Positions 1-9,855 of a stretch of DNA of 64,000 nucleotides are shown piece after piece. The first letter of the stretch is position 1. Each line of letters starts with the position of its first letter. The DNA is taken from assembly GCA_037903355.1 (NCBI GenBank), contig JBAJFE010000002.1:243501-307500 (forward strand). Reading direction: 5' to 3'. The stretch is from Trichuris trichiura (Eukaryota > Nematoda > Enoplea > Trichinellida > Trichuridae). A model generated the notes under the pieces. That model was not told where the DNA came from and did no database searches. It worked only from the letters and a program-made list of their open reading frames with translations. The translations under genes and the position numbers were made by a program.

Positions 1-240
1 ATTCACACCATTTAGAAAGGAGGCTGACTTGGACCTTGATGAAGCATTGGTGCCAGCCATGGAAAGGAAAAATTCCGACACGTTTCCTGGAATTTCTGGA
101 AGCGGAGGCTGACATTTTACAGAAGGCTCAGCTGAACAAGAAATGTACATGGATTTTTCCCGTTTCTATTTGCCCATGAAACGAGTCAAAAAGTGAAAAA
201 ACTTTATTGTCGTTCAAAGGCACAAAACCAAACAAACGTC
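1..240. other. Unassigned sequence at window start
   Basis: I recognise no gene or known repeat end here. A short open stretch reads through about 100 bases, but it matches no family I know and has no clear start or splice site. Confidence 0.3.
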
Positions 241-280
241 TTGCGAAGCTTTCGGCTCAATCTTGAGCCGTCATCAGCGC
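241..280 (-). ncRNA. Hammerhead-ribozyme-like motif
   Basis: Read on the minus strand: a GCG arm, CTGATGA, a hairpin with GGCTC/GAGCC arms, then GAA, AGCT, T and a CGC arm that pairs with the first GCG. This order (helix I, CUGANGA, helix II, GAA, short helix III, cleavage base, helix I) is the hammerhead layout. AGCT as a self-complementary mini helix III is the form expected for PLE hammerheads that work as dimers. One extra C lies between CTGATGA and helix II, which departs from the textbook fold. Confidence 0.65.
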
Positions 281-445
281 ACGCAGGAGTTGCCCTCCCA
301 CCGAGTTTTTCTCAGGAGTTGCTCCTCCACCTTTCCGAGTCGTGTGCGAGCCTGTCTAGTCGAACCTTGACCTGTGGAGGGTATACACACACGGCTGGAT
401 CAGCTTCGGAGCAAATTCCTTAGAGGCTGTCCTCGGCGGAGGCAT

Positions 446-581
446 ATTAACACCGCTGAAGACGGGTCTCGTTTGACCCGAAAGCTACGGAATAATAAAA
501 ATATTATCAACGGGACAAAATTTCCGTAAAAGAAACTCAACATGAAACTATACGGTCCCGTACCAAGAAGTTACATTTACA
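446..581 (+). mobile_element. Right end of a hammerhead-bearing PLE-derived element
   Basis: This stretch repeats 48163-48259 and the reverse complement of 47794-47880 almost base for base, including the terminal TTGGTACGGGAC-type arm read inverted. It contains a hammerhead-like core at 453-491. It stops at 581, where gypsy integrase coding sequence begins, so it appears inserted into that retrotransposon. Its left end was not identified. Confidence 0.7.
453..491 (+). ncRNA. Hammerhead-ribozyme-like motif (CUGAAGA type)
   Basis: ACCG, CTGAAGA, a GGGTC/GACCC hairpin, GAA, AGCT, A and CGG in order. Position 7 of the CUGANGA box is the tolerant position in known hammerheads, so CUGAAGA still fits the consensus. 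The CCG and CGG arms can form helix I. Confidence 0.6.
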
Positions 582-1394
582 AATACTCACCGCGGTGAAC
601 CGTTTCACACGCTGGCCCGAAGCTTGGCCAACTCAAGACACTTCCGCGCGAACTGTAGCGGAAACGTTTTTCGCGAACTGGATAGCTCGTTTCGGCGTTC
701 CCGGCGGGTTACTACTGATCGCGGCCGTCAGTTCGACTCGCATTTGTGGGCTTCGCTAAGCCAGTTGCTCGGCATAGATCATACCCTCATTTCAGCTTAC
801 CACCCGCAAGCCAACGGTTTGGTTGAGCGTTTTCACCGACAACTCAAGGCGGCTCTTATCGCACGCACGCAGGCTACTCAAACACGATGGACTACTGCCC
901 AGCCATTAGTGCTGCTCAGAATTCGAACCGCCCTCGAAATAGACATCGGTCTCGCTCCCGCGGAGTTACTTTACGGTACCACCTTGCGCCTCCCAGCGGA
1001 CTTCCTCGCCCCAACGAGACCTCCCGGAGACCCGGGCCCAACGAATTTTGCCAGCAAGCTCAAGGCGGTTATGCGCCAATTGCGCCCACGCCTCCTCGCC
1101 GTAGCAGGCACTCCATTTTCTAAAGCGAAGCGCTCAAAGACTGCTCGCACATCTTCATCAGGGAGCCCGGATTCTCAACCGCGTTGGCGCCTCCATACGC
1201 AGGCCCGTACCGCGTCCTCCAGCGCACTGACAAGACGTTCACCGTCGACGCAGGCGGATTTCCCATGACGGTCGCAATCGATCGAACCAAGCCCGCCTTC
1301 CGGCTCAACGACGCTGAAGACACACCTCTGCCCCCAAGCCGACAGGTTACCTTCCAGTGGCCTCCTGGCGCACTCTTCGCATCTAGGGAGGGAG
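582..1394 (+). pseudogene. Gypsy-type integrase remnant (family A relative)
   Basis: The conceptual translation shows the integrase catalytic core. RFTRWPEAW near the first Asp, then TTDRGRQF around the second, and YHPQANGLVERFHRQL before the catalytic Glu region are all present. A C-terminal chromatin/GPY-like tail with PYAGPYRVL and AIDRTKPAF follows. The reading frame is broken several times (near 705 and 1125), so the copy is dead. The protein closely resembles the family A copy at 54640-56265. It runs into an LTR at 1395 and is cut at its 5' side by the hammerhead element. Confidence 0.8.
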
Positions 1395-2361
1395 TGATGT
1401 AGCGAACGCGGACCTGGACGTTGCCTGCGTATCACGTTGTACAGATTACGGTAGTTAGTTAGTTAGTGAGTTCGAATAAACCGGTGATTCCCAACGGGGG
1501 TCCCAGGGGCCCCTTGAGGGCCTTGGAAAACTTGAAGGGGGCCCTGGGAAGGATTGGGGATTTAGGGGGTCCCTGGTAGTCGGTGCCACAGGACGAGGGC
1601 GATCCTGCCGTTCAGGATAGTGAGGCGAGGCGACCTGAGATTACTCCTGACGACTATCGAGCCGGACGTGGATAAATTAGGAGCACTGCACCATACCCAG
1701 TCGTCACACTGAGGTAAGGTCAAGCGACTGTCGTCTTGCTCCGAGAAAATACTGAATTTAGATTCAGTGTTGCGTAGCCCTGAGAACAGCATCGCAGCCT
1801 GACTTACATATTGCGCTACCATTGCTAACAGCCCAAAAAATTGAGAAAGAGGAAACCCAGTGTGGTACTTACTCCCGGTATTCTGAAGGGTTCCTGATCT
1901 GCAATTAGCCGGCTTAAGTCCAGCAATACGAAAAGAACGCCTTCAGTGCCAGCTGAAGAATTAAAGACGTTCATGGCTTCGAATATCGTTAAGGAGCTTT
2001 CGCCGTATATGGCAGCCGGCTTCCTTACTAGCCGTTTTGCTCTAGTGTAGAAAAGAAATTCAGCGTTCAGGTTAACAAGGTTTTTAATAACGACCCGGCT
2101 TAACTGGTATTCCCTTGGAATACACGGTAGGCAGCGAAGTCAATTCTACATTCTGCAGCCAGTTTCAGGTGTTGAACTACTTGTACAAATTCACAACAAC
2201 GTAACCACAGTAGGCGCACCTGAGGATAACAGAAGCAGGAGAATTACGCTGGGGAGAATGACGGGGGGCCCCGGCAAGTTTAAGGTCGCGAAAAGGGGCC
2301 TAGGCTCCAAAAAGGTTGGGAAACACTGGAATAAACTTTCGGCTGTACTCCGTGTCCTACA
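1395..2361 (+). repeat. 3' LTR of gypsy family A relative, split by a hAT insertion
   Basis: The LTR starts TGATGTAGCGAACG just after a purine-rich GGGAGGGAG tract and the stop of the integrase frame. It ends GTGTCCTACA, the same terminus as the family A LTR (read on the minus strand at 54504). An 847-bp hAT element (1482-2328) interrupts it. Without the insert the LTR would be roughly 110 bp. Confidence 0.65.
1482..2328. mobile_element. hAT-type non-autonomous element with 8-bp TSD
   Basis: The termini are imperfect inverted repeats (CGGTGATTCCCAAC and GTTGGGAAACACTG), followed inwards by G/C-rich runs of the kind seen in the copy at 62758. It is flanked by the perfect 8-bp duplication GAATAAAC at 1474-1481 and 2329-2336, the TSD length of hAT transposons. 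No transposase is visible inside. Confidence 0.8.
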
Positions 2362-2564
2362 ACTGTATTTATTTTTTCTTCAAAACACATGGCAGGGCTT
2401 ATTTTCCAGGGTATCCTACATTTTCAGGTACCACACTCTACACTTGTTCATTTATTTATGTGCAGAAGCCCATACGAAGCCTAAATGTGGAGGAAGAAAA
2501 ATATCGAAACATCTAGAAGAAGAACCTTAAATGTAAGGCTAGAAAAATGTACAAAAAGCTACGT

Positions 2565-3033
2565 CAGGGGTGGGGAAAGTCCGGCCCACGGGACAATTCC
2601 ATCCAGTCCGCGAAGCATTCCCTTCCACCGGCTGAGGCAAGCACACATGGATGCGAGATTCAGTGAAATGTGACTGTGGGCGTTTATTTTTCATAATGCA
2701 ATAAACTTGTTCTATGTGAATCCTGGTAATAAAATAAATCTTGCCTAACGAGGAGGGAGCACCAGGCTAGCTAAGACTGCCTTGCTCTTTGCTCTCTGTC
2801 GACAAACCGATGTCGTTAGTCTTCGGAGGCAAGCAGTAGGCAGCACACTAGTGTGCACACCACCGGTAACGTGAACCATTGGCCGCCTACCGACCCAAAG
2901 TATTATTCTTATCTCGCCTTATCGCTTTGTTCAGGGGGTGACTTGAATGAGTATACGTGCAAACAAAGCAGGCTATGTTTTTCGGTTGAGTATTCTGTAC
3001 GGCCCGCGGCAGCAAAAAGGATTCCCACCCCTG
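2565..3033. mobile_element. hAT-type MITE (CAGGGGTGGG termini) with 8-bp TSD
   Basis: It starts CAGGGGTGGGGAAAGTCC and ends with the inverted CCCACCCCTG. It is flanked by the perfect 8-bp duplication AGCTACGT at 2557-2564 and 3034-3041. The internal sequence is shared, in opposite orientation, with 6302-6931. Open frames across it are not conserved proteins; a 98-aa frame merely overlaps the MITE end. Confidence 0.85.
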
Positions 3034-3041
3034 AGCTACGT

Positions 3042-3446
3042 TCATTCGAACACAGTCATGTCACCATTTTCTGCGACGTCTTCATAAATCAGCGAATTCT
3101 GAATTCCCGCCTGAATTCCTTGCGACTCTGTTTCTTGCAGGATCATTGAGCCAAGTTTCTCATATCTTGCAATAGAGCTCTCCTTGAACTAGCATTTCTT
3201 GTCCAAGTAGCCTGCTCGTAGAGCATTGGCACACCAGTTAGCTGTCAGTGATTTTGTCCTATGAGTACTTCACCCAAGTCACAACGCTTTGCAACCTAGG
3301 CCTCATAAAGTTTCCATGATGATTTCCCTCCATTTTATTTTCAATGTAGTAATTGATTTCACGGCTCAAATTGTCTTTCAGTGGCTTGCTTATTCCAATT
3401 TCAAGAGTCTGGAGGTAGGTAGTCGCAGTCATTCCTGCAGGAATTA
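3042..3446. other. No gene seen
   Basis: AT-rich sequence between the hAT MITE and the pogo-derived MITE. A minus-strand frame crosses the MITE boundary and is not convincing. Confidence 0.3.
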
Positions 3447-4427
3447 CAGTAGAACCCCCGTAAGTTGACCAGCCAACAGACAGGGGAAAGCTGGTCGACA
3501 TATGGAAACTGTGGGTATAAGTGGCTCGGCTGAATAGATCAGCATCTATATGCGTTTTATTCTATTGCACAGCACCAATTGGAGGTCTATGAAACGGTGA
3601 AGTGCATAAAAATAACACTGTAACATGCATGCATAAGCATTTTAGGGGCTACAATGCTTGCTGGAAAAAGTGTCAATTCTAGTCTGATGCTTGTTCTTAC
3701 TACAAACATAAGCGGTAAGAGCGAACTCCGCGCTGGCTACCCCGCTCAACATCTCTGGGCATTTTTCATCCCATTTTTCTGTGCCAACTCTCTCGATTCT
3801 TTCCGTTCGGCCATAGTGTAAACTGTAACCAGCTTGGTAGCTACTACTGCGTCTATTACTGCGTAAGCCAGACCATCTTTACTCGCGAAGACACGTTAAG
3901 GCCATAAAGCCACCTGCCGCATGGCTATAGCAAAGCGAATGAATAGAGCTGAGCTCCATGCAAACGAATACAATTATGCTCGATCCATCACATTTTGCTC
4001 AATGGGCGAATGCTGCCAACGCGTAGGTGGGAGGTTATGTAATTGAGGAAACGCGCAAGCTGCATCGGCAAGCATGAAAAAAGCATCGTCAAAGCGACGG
4101 AATCGGTTCTGTTATCAGGAATTTCCAATGTAGGGTAATGAAAAACTTCGCTACGTTGAGTAGTAGCACACTGAGGCAATGACGGCTAACAGCTGCTAGA
4201 GACTGACACAGAGCAAACTGAAGCGGTCAACTTACAGAGAGCAAACTAGCATTGCATCCATATACCACGTCACGGCTAAAGCGGTCAACTTCCCACTTAC
4301 GAAAGTGGTCGATGTGTAGAAGCTGTTCTTGCGCTTATTAACGTGCGGACAAATCAAATGGCCAAAATTCGGTCAACATAGGGAGGCGGTTGACATATAG
4401 GGATGGTCAACTTCAGGAGTTCTACTA
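3447..4427 (-). mobile_element. Deletion-derivative MITE of the pogo/Tigger element at 12-14 kb
   Basis: The outer ends are inverted repeats (CAGTAGAACCCCCG at left, a degenerate match at right) next to a TA dinucleotide, as expected for pogo transposons. Read on the minus strand it carries the 5' leader and about the first nine codons of the transposase at 12473. It then jumps directly to the sequence around the transposase C-terminus. The junction near 3784 removes about 1.3 kb of coding sequence. It is a clear internal-deletion product of that family. Confidence 0.75.
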
Positions 4428-4473
4428 CATTACCTGTTCTATTCTTCTCTCTGAAAAAAAGTTTTTCATCTCT

Positions 4474-5162
4474 TTAGAGCGGATGAATGCTGGCTGAATC
4501 CCAGACTATCATTCGTCTTTGGCTACCCTGCAAAATCAGTGGCAGCATTAAATGGACCCACTTCCTTATAACTGACTGTGTGCGCCAGGCTTTTTCGGTT
4601 TGAAAAACATAAATACTTGAAACACACTTAATTTCGTTTTTCTTTCCCTTTGTGACGATTAGAGGAGGGACTTTCTTTCCGTCCAAACGAATTGCCAGAA
4701 TGCAGGTGACGCGAGCACTTTCATAACCAGTAGAAAGAATGTATTTTAACGAGGCTCTCCTAAGGTCAATTGTTGTTTGAAATCTTTGGCCCATAAACAC
4801 CGTAGTTTCATCCATAGCAATCATGTGGGACAAATGGTATTTAGAAAATTCGATTCTGTCAATAAAGGACGTGGAAACGAATGCACATTTAATAACTTCA
4901 TTATCTTCAAGCTTGAAGAATGTTGTCGATCTCCTTGAATCCTGGAAGCTATACAGCCAGTGCTGTGGCGCTTTGAATTTTCTGTGGATATCTCTAAATG
5001 CGATGCCATTGCAAGGGCAAATGCCTGAACGTCAGACCTGAGCACAATGAAAGCCTGTGCTCTATTGTCAGCAATCGATTCACCAATGATGTCCTCAAGC
5101 TTGGGAAAAAATGGTTGACGACCTGATCCGCATTTACGCTTCTTAGCATTTCCTTCGTTCAT
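4474..5162 (-). pseudogene. pogo-type DDE transposase remnant
   Basis: Two overlapping minus-strand frames belong to one broken gene. The N-terminal part (5162-4824) has a helix-turn-helix/CENP-B-like stretch with PFFPKLEDII and QAFALAMA. The C-terminal part (4833-4474) begins the DDE_1 catalytic domain with MDETTVFMG (first Asp), then RVTCILAIRLDGKKVPPLI, and IVWDSASIH (second Asp). The frame changes near 4828 and the third catalytic region is missing. It belongs to a different pogo subfamily from the other copies in this window. Confidence 0.7.
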
Positions 5163-6002
5163 CCTTTGACGGAGTTTATAGTACTGTGCTCACCATTTTC
5201 GAACCATTCGGAGATCGAGCTTCTTCTCTTTGCACAGAGCCGTCACATTCTTGCCTTAAGAGTCCTCCACGGTTGCTTTCTTGTACTCGAGGCTATAACT
5301 TTTCCTTGTTGCATATATCTTGCCTGAGAGTGAAAATATTATTCCCTTTTGCAAAAATTGCACTTTTGCACACAAAATTGCAAAAATTACTAGGAGAATT
5401 TGTTTGGACGGACGGCGTGAAAGATCACTACAAAAACAGATGTACAAAAGCACTTTCCTCGTAAAATCTACAGTACAGTAATTTAAGCATACACAAGCTG
5501 TATTATTTAAGATACAATAAGCCCGTCACATTTTCCAACGGACTTGCTGAATATGCAGGTCTGGCGGACGGTCGCAACTGGGGCTTATTTTTAGGGCAGG
5601 GCTTGTACTAAAGAGCATCCTAAAAGTAGTGCTAAGGCGTATTTTCAGGAGAGGAATTACTATAGGGGAAACTCGGTATTTGCCGCTAACAGTAGAGAAA
5701 TCAAAACTTACGGAGTCAAGCTCATATCGGTCCATTTTGGCCTACGGCATGTATTCTGAGGGCCATTTGCAATTGCCGCCATTCCGCTGCCTATCATCGG
5801 CGCGAATTTCTTAACTTAGTTCTGCTTTTTACCTGATTTAAAGGCATGCCTGGTAGACGGCGCTACGGCAATGACTTGCCCGGAAACTCGGTTCTTGCGC
5901 AGTGGCAGCTTTAAGTACTGCCAATGTCATATGTACGTGCGATCAAATATTGACAGAATTCCTAGAAGTTACAAAACAGTTTTATAAGGTGTGACAACCC
6001 AG
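5163..6002. other. No gene seen
   Basis: Only short frames on both strands and no recognisable motif. It includes a run of GCAAAAATTGCAC-like small repeats near 5350-5400. Confidence 0.3.
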
Positions 6003-6301
6003 ACACACAATAGTCCATCATATAATTACAACCAGGCCACCGGCAGTCTTTAAAGCGCACAGATGGGATCATGAAAGGTACGTGGCAGCCGAGAGGAAAT
6101 TTGACCATATGCTCGTAGAAAGCATATGCAGACCAAGCAAAAGCAGCTACTCCAGTCCCTTACATATGGTACCTAAAAAGTAAGATGGGGATTGGCGTCC
6201 CTGTGGTGACTATTGCAAATTTAATCTTGTGACAAGGCCAAGTCGTGGTCTGGCACCGTATATCGAAGACCTCGCAAATCACTTGGCTGGAAAGACTATA
6301 T

Positions 6302-6931
6302 CAGGGGTTGGGAACCTTTTTACTGCTGCGGGCCGTACAGAATACTCTACCGAAAAACATAGCCTACTTTGTTTGCACGTATACTCATTCAAGTCACCCC
6401 CTGAACAAAGCGATAAGGCGAGATAAGAATAATACTTTGGGTCGGTAGGCGGCCAATGGTTCACGTTACCGGTGGTGTGCACACTAGTGTGCTGCCTACT
6501 GCTTGCCTCCGAAGACTAACGACATCGGTTTGTCGACAGAGAGCCGACAGCAAGGCAGTCTTTCTAGCCAGCCTGATGCTCCCTGCTTGTTACGCAAGAT
6601 TTATGTTATTACTAGGATTCACATACAATAAGTTTATCTCATTTTCATAACTTCTATACGGTATGTTCTCTAACCCGTTGATGGAGTCTGAAATCAAACC
6701 GAAGCAAATTTTGCTTCGGTTTAATTTCAGACTCCATCAACGGGCTAGAGAACATACCGTATAGAAGTTATGAAAATCCATCGCCCCGTTAAGAAACACC
6801 CAGTGTTCAAGTTTATCTCATTTTCAAAAAATAAGCTCCCACACTCACATTTTACTAAATCTCGCATGCATGTGCGGCTGCCCCAGCGGGTGGAAGGGAA
6901 TGCTTTGCGGGCCGGACGTTCTCCTCCCCTG
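6302..6931. mobile_element. hAT-type MITE with 8-bp TSD, itself interrupted
   Basis: It starts CAGGGGTTGGGAACC and ends CTCCTCCCCTG. It is flanked by GACTATAT at 6294-6301 and 6932-6939, a perfect 8-bp TSD. It is the inverted relative of 2565-3033. A 162-bp PLE-derived insertion sits at 6647-6808. Confidence 0.85.
6647..6808. mobile_element. Penelope-derived palindromic insertion with 17-bp TSD
   Basis: A near-perfect palindrome spans about 6641-6777, with arms of about 68 bp and a centre at GCAAATTTTGC. After it comes a short coding-like stretch reading HRPVKKHPVF. That motif is shared with PLE reverse transcriptase fragments at 11.5 kb and 27.4 kb. The insertion is flanked by the 17-bp duplication AAGTTTATCTCATTTTC at 6630-6646 and 6809-6825. 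Confidence 0.75.
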
Positions 6932-6938
6932 GACTATA

Positions 6939-7302
6939 TGTAGTAAACGCAGTTGACAAACGCACGCAGAAAAGGGTTGTCAAACACTTTAGTCTACTGA
7001 CACAACACGAATCTCTCTCTCCCTCCGGCACACAACAATACGAACACCGCCAACGACCGAGAAAGAGAACAGACGCCACCGCGCGCCCTAAACGCTGTAG
7101 CCAACTGCTCGTCACGCCCTCGCGATTCATGTCGCTGCAGCAGCCCACGCTCTCGGCATACCCTCCTGTCACCCCAAGCGGAAGCGCTCCCGCACGCTGC
7201 GCTTGTCAGTTCTTTCTCAGTAGAAGAATGACAGATTCACGGCCAACCGGTGACCTACCTCGCGACCCCCGTGGACATATGACCACCTACCTGTTTATTA
7301 CA
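6939..7302 (+). repeat. Solo LTR with 5-bp TSD
   Basis: 364 bp starting TGTAGTAAACGC and ending TTTATTACA. It is flanked by CTATA on both sides (6934-6938 and 7303-7307). It landed in the right-hand TSD of the hAT element. Removing it restores the reading frame of the surrounding reverse transcriptase. Strand is arbitrary because no internal region remains. Confidence 0.75.
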
Positions 7303-7810
7303 CTATATCTTTAAAAGTCGACTTGATTCAAACTTATCACCAAATACTGGTCCATCCAGGCGACGTCGAAAGACCACCGTTCGGGTTGTTCGCATTTCCC
7401 TTTATGCCATTCGGCCTATGCAATGCTGCGCAAGAATTTCAACGATTTATCAACGAAATCATTCAAGGTCTCTGCTTTGCATATGCCTACCTGGACGACA
7501 TCCTTGCTGTTTCAACTTCCCCTGCAGAACACGAGCGACACTTACGTCTACTTCCACAACGGTTTCAAAAATACGGAATAGTCATCAACCCAGACAAATG
7601 CGTATTCGGCAAGTCAGAAATCGACTTTTTGGGTTATTTTGTTTCCGTGCAAAGTACAGAGCCGTTGACTGATAAACTACAAGCCATCTTAGACTGCCCG
7701 CAGCCACTAAACAAATTAGAACTTGTAGGTTTCTCGTCTTGTTGAAATTCTACAGACGTTTTCTTCGAAACGCCACCGCCATATCTGTCCCTACGGAGTA
7801 TGACTGCCGT

Positions 7811-8029
7811 GCATTTTCGGCTGTGCGTTTGAAGTAGAAGGCAACTCCCGGACACTCACTCCACTACCACAACACACCATGGTAAGCGACCACCAGTTCC
7901 TATAGCATAGCCATGGAGCGCGCGTTGACGGCGTCAGCGGTTGCTGAGCACGCTGCCCTTCTCACTTCAGACCAGAGTCCTGTGCAAAGAATCACATTTA
8001 TCTTGTAGACGCACAAAAGAAGTCTTGAA
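7811..8029. other. No gene seen
   Basis: Short sequence after the gypsy remnant with no recognisable feature. Confidence 0.3.
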
Positions 8030-8037
8030 GCTTTTTT

Positions 8038-8378
8038 GGGTCTTGTTCCAATTCTTCCACAAAAGTTGGGGCGGCAACTTCCAACGCTAATGCACGACGA
8101 TAGTGCGGATTAGTGGAACAACAGGAGGGACGTTTTACTGTGGGTAGCTGAACGGATGCCCAGAAAATTGAACGAGGGGGACAATGGAACATCAGTGGTA
8201 CATGCAAGAGGTGCGGTTAGTGACTCGCGGTGTAATTCCGTTGCAGTAATGGAATGGCGGTTGCAAGCGTTACCGATGCGGTTACTGACCCAATGGGGCA
8301 GCAGTGACGCATGGTGAGCACTTGACCTCCTTTGAGGTTGCCGCCTCAACTTTGGTGGGGAGAATTGGAACAAGTCCC
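8038..8378. mobile_element. Merlin-type MITE with 8-bp TSD
   Basis: The inverted termini GGGTCTTGTTCCAATTCT and AGAATTGGAACAAGTCCC extend inwards to a shared GGCGGCAAC block. It is flanked by GCTTTTTT at 8030-8037 and 8379-8386. The terminus and TSD length match the other Merlin-like elements here (14550 and 31025). No coding capacity. Confidence 0.75.
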
Positions 8379-8386
8379 GCTTTTTT

Positions 8387-9220
8387 CATACAACAATGTA
8401 AGCATAGACCGGGGCAAAGGAACAGAGATCAGTGATACTTGGATGAACTGAGTAGACGTCACAAACTGTTGCAGCCTTACATAACCTTTCCTTCCCATTT
8501 CTTTTTCTTCCTCTTTTTTTCCGCCTTGCCATTACCCCACCCCTTGGATTTCCTAATGTTTTACGGCTTTGTTCCCTACCCAAAAATTCAGTTTCTCTTT
8601 TACAATTAATTTAATTCAGTTTTCAATTACGTTTCATTCATTTTGTTAAACATTTTTCAGCGACCCTCCACATAGTGGAAGGCATTACATTTCAGAACCA
8701 AAAAGAACAACAGATGGACTACCGCTTTGACACAACAAGGGCAACAAAAATGGACAGTCCTCCAAACTGGCCACATGTGAAGAAAAGTCAGGCAACCGGA
8801 CACTCTTTAAACACATTTTCCACCACCCATTATGACTTTAAACTACCTTCACCTGACCCAGCATTAACCATCGCATACAGGTCCTGTAATTGTCATCGTT
8901 GACAACGGAACACGTAGGGCTCCAAAAGCTCTGAGCATTGGTAAGTAGAAATAAATGCTTTGTATGGTTTCCGTAATAAATACATGCATGATACTTCACA
9001 ACCGTCAAAAAATCATTTCTTTTCATTATCTGTACTGTTATAATCACTGTTTCGCTAACGCAGTAAGATTAAGTGACAGTTTACATTAAACAATTTTTTG
9101 CACGCGTATATGTTTTTATATTAAACAGTTTCAGCCCCTTCGTTTCTCTCGCGAAGAGTCAGCGAAAAAATCATCGAACATTGCAGCGGCAACTACACTG
9201 TCGAACGTAGTTAAAAACTA
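8387..9220. other. No gene seen
   Basis: AT-rich sequence with short frames only and no conserved motif. Confidence 0.3.
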
Positions 9221-9328
9221 GAAATGTAGCATTGAAAACGTGGTGTCTTGGTACGGGACCATATGTTTTCATAATGAAAAAATTTTTTATTACGGATCGG
9301 TTCCCGTTTATGTATATATACAAGAGAG

Positions 9329-9370
9329 ACTCCGGAGCTTTCGGGTCATTCGAGACCCGTCATCAGCGGT
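9329..9370 (-). ncRNA. Hammerhead-ribozyme-like motif
   Basis: On the minus strand: CCG, CTGATGA, a perfect GGGTC/GACCC hairpin, GAA, AGCT, C, CGG. The core is complete. Confidence 0.65.
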
Positions 9371-9502
9371 CTTAAGTTGTAAATATGATTTGTGGCAGCG
9401 AATGCCATCTATCGTTTCTGAGGATTTTAAAAATGCCCACTTTAAAATCCTCAGAAACGATAGATGGCATTCGCTGCCACAAATCATATTTACAACTTAA
9501 GA

Positions 9503-9541
9503 CCGCTGATGACGGATCTCGAATGACCCGAAAGCTCCGGA
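9503..9541 (+). ncRNA. Hammerhead-ribozyme-like motif
   Basis: Plus-strand partner of the motif at 9329-9370. The CTGATGA and GAA boxes are intact, but helix II has one A-C mismatch (GGATC against GACCC), so the two arms have begun to diverge. Confidence 0.6.
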
Positions 9542-9757
9542 GTCTCTCTTTTATATATACATAAACGGGAACCGATCCGTAATAAAAAAGTTTTTCATTA
9601 TGAGGAAATGTAGCAAAGTAAAATCTCTATAGACTCATCAGGCTTTGAAAAAAAGTTAACTATTGAATATATGGTGTCTTGGTACGGAACAATAATGTTT
9701 CATAATGAATTGACTTTAATTACGGAGTCCAAGCCCCGTCGAAAAAACGTTTATTTC

Positions 9758-9797
9758 TGCGGAGCTTTCTGGTCGAACGAGACCTGCCTTCAGCGGT
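9758..9797 (-). ncRNA. Decayed hammerhead-like motif
   Basis: Minus strand reads CTGAAGG instead of CTGANGA, and helix II is imperfect. It is probably inactive. Confidence 0.5.
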
Positions 9798-9813
9798 TAT
9801 AAGTAGAACTAAT

Positions 9814-9855
9814 AACCGCTGAAGACGGGTTTCGTTCGACCCGAAAGCTCCGCAG
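9814..9855 (+). ncRNA. Hammerhead-ribozyme-like motif (CUGAAGA type)
   Basis: ACCG, CTGAAGA, a GGGTT/GACCC hairpin, GAA, AGCT, C, CGC. The core boxes are intact. Confidence 0.6.

Larger units (their letters stand above)
6003..7810 (+). pseudogene. Gypsy reverse transcriptase remnant (copy E) carrying three insertions
   Basis: The coding segments 6003-6301 and 7303-7810 join into one Ty3/gypsy reverse transcriptase. The first segment has HMVPKK and DWRPCGDYCKFN and ends at LAGKTI. The second resumes with KVDLIQTYHQI, then MPFGLCNAAQEFQRF, the catalytic box YAYLDDIL and FLGYFVSV. A stop interrupts the first segment and a frameshift lies near 7720. A hAT element (6302-6931) and a solo LTR (6939-7302) sit between the halves, and a Penelope-derived hairpin sits inside the hAT. 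Confidence 0.8.
9232..9604. mobile_element. Foldback element with head-to-head hammerhead motifs, 11-bp TSD
   Basis: 373 bp made of two inverted arms of about 165 bp meeting at a loop near 9431-9441. The left end starts TTGAAAACGTGGTGTCTTGG and the right end is CATTATGAG. The perfect 11-bp duplication GAAATGTAGCA flanks it (9221-9231 and 9605-9615). Each arm carries one hammerhead-like core in opposite orientation. Closely related to 25378-25659. Confidence 0.85.

Noticed and set aside
2853..3149. 98-aa plus-strand frame, with a near-identical frame at 6279-6482 (-)
   Set aside because: The repeated peptide comes from a hAT MITE present in both places; the frame runs over the MITE end into flanking sequence, so it is not a conserved gene.
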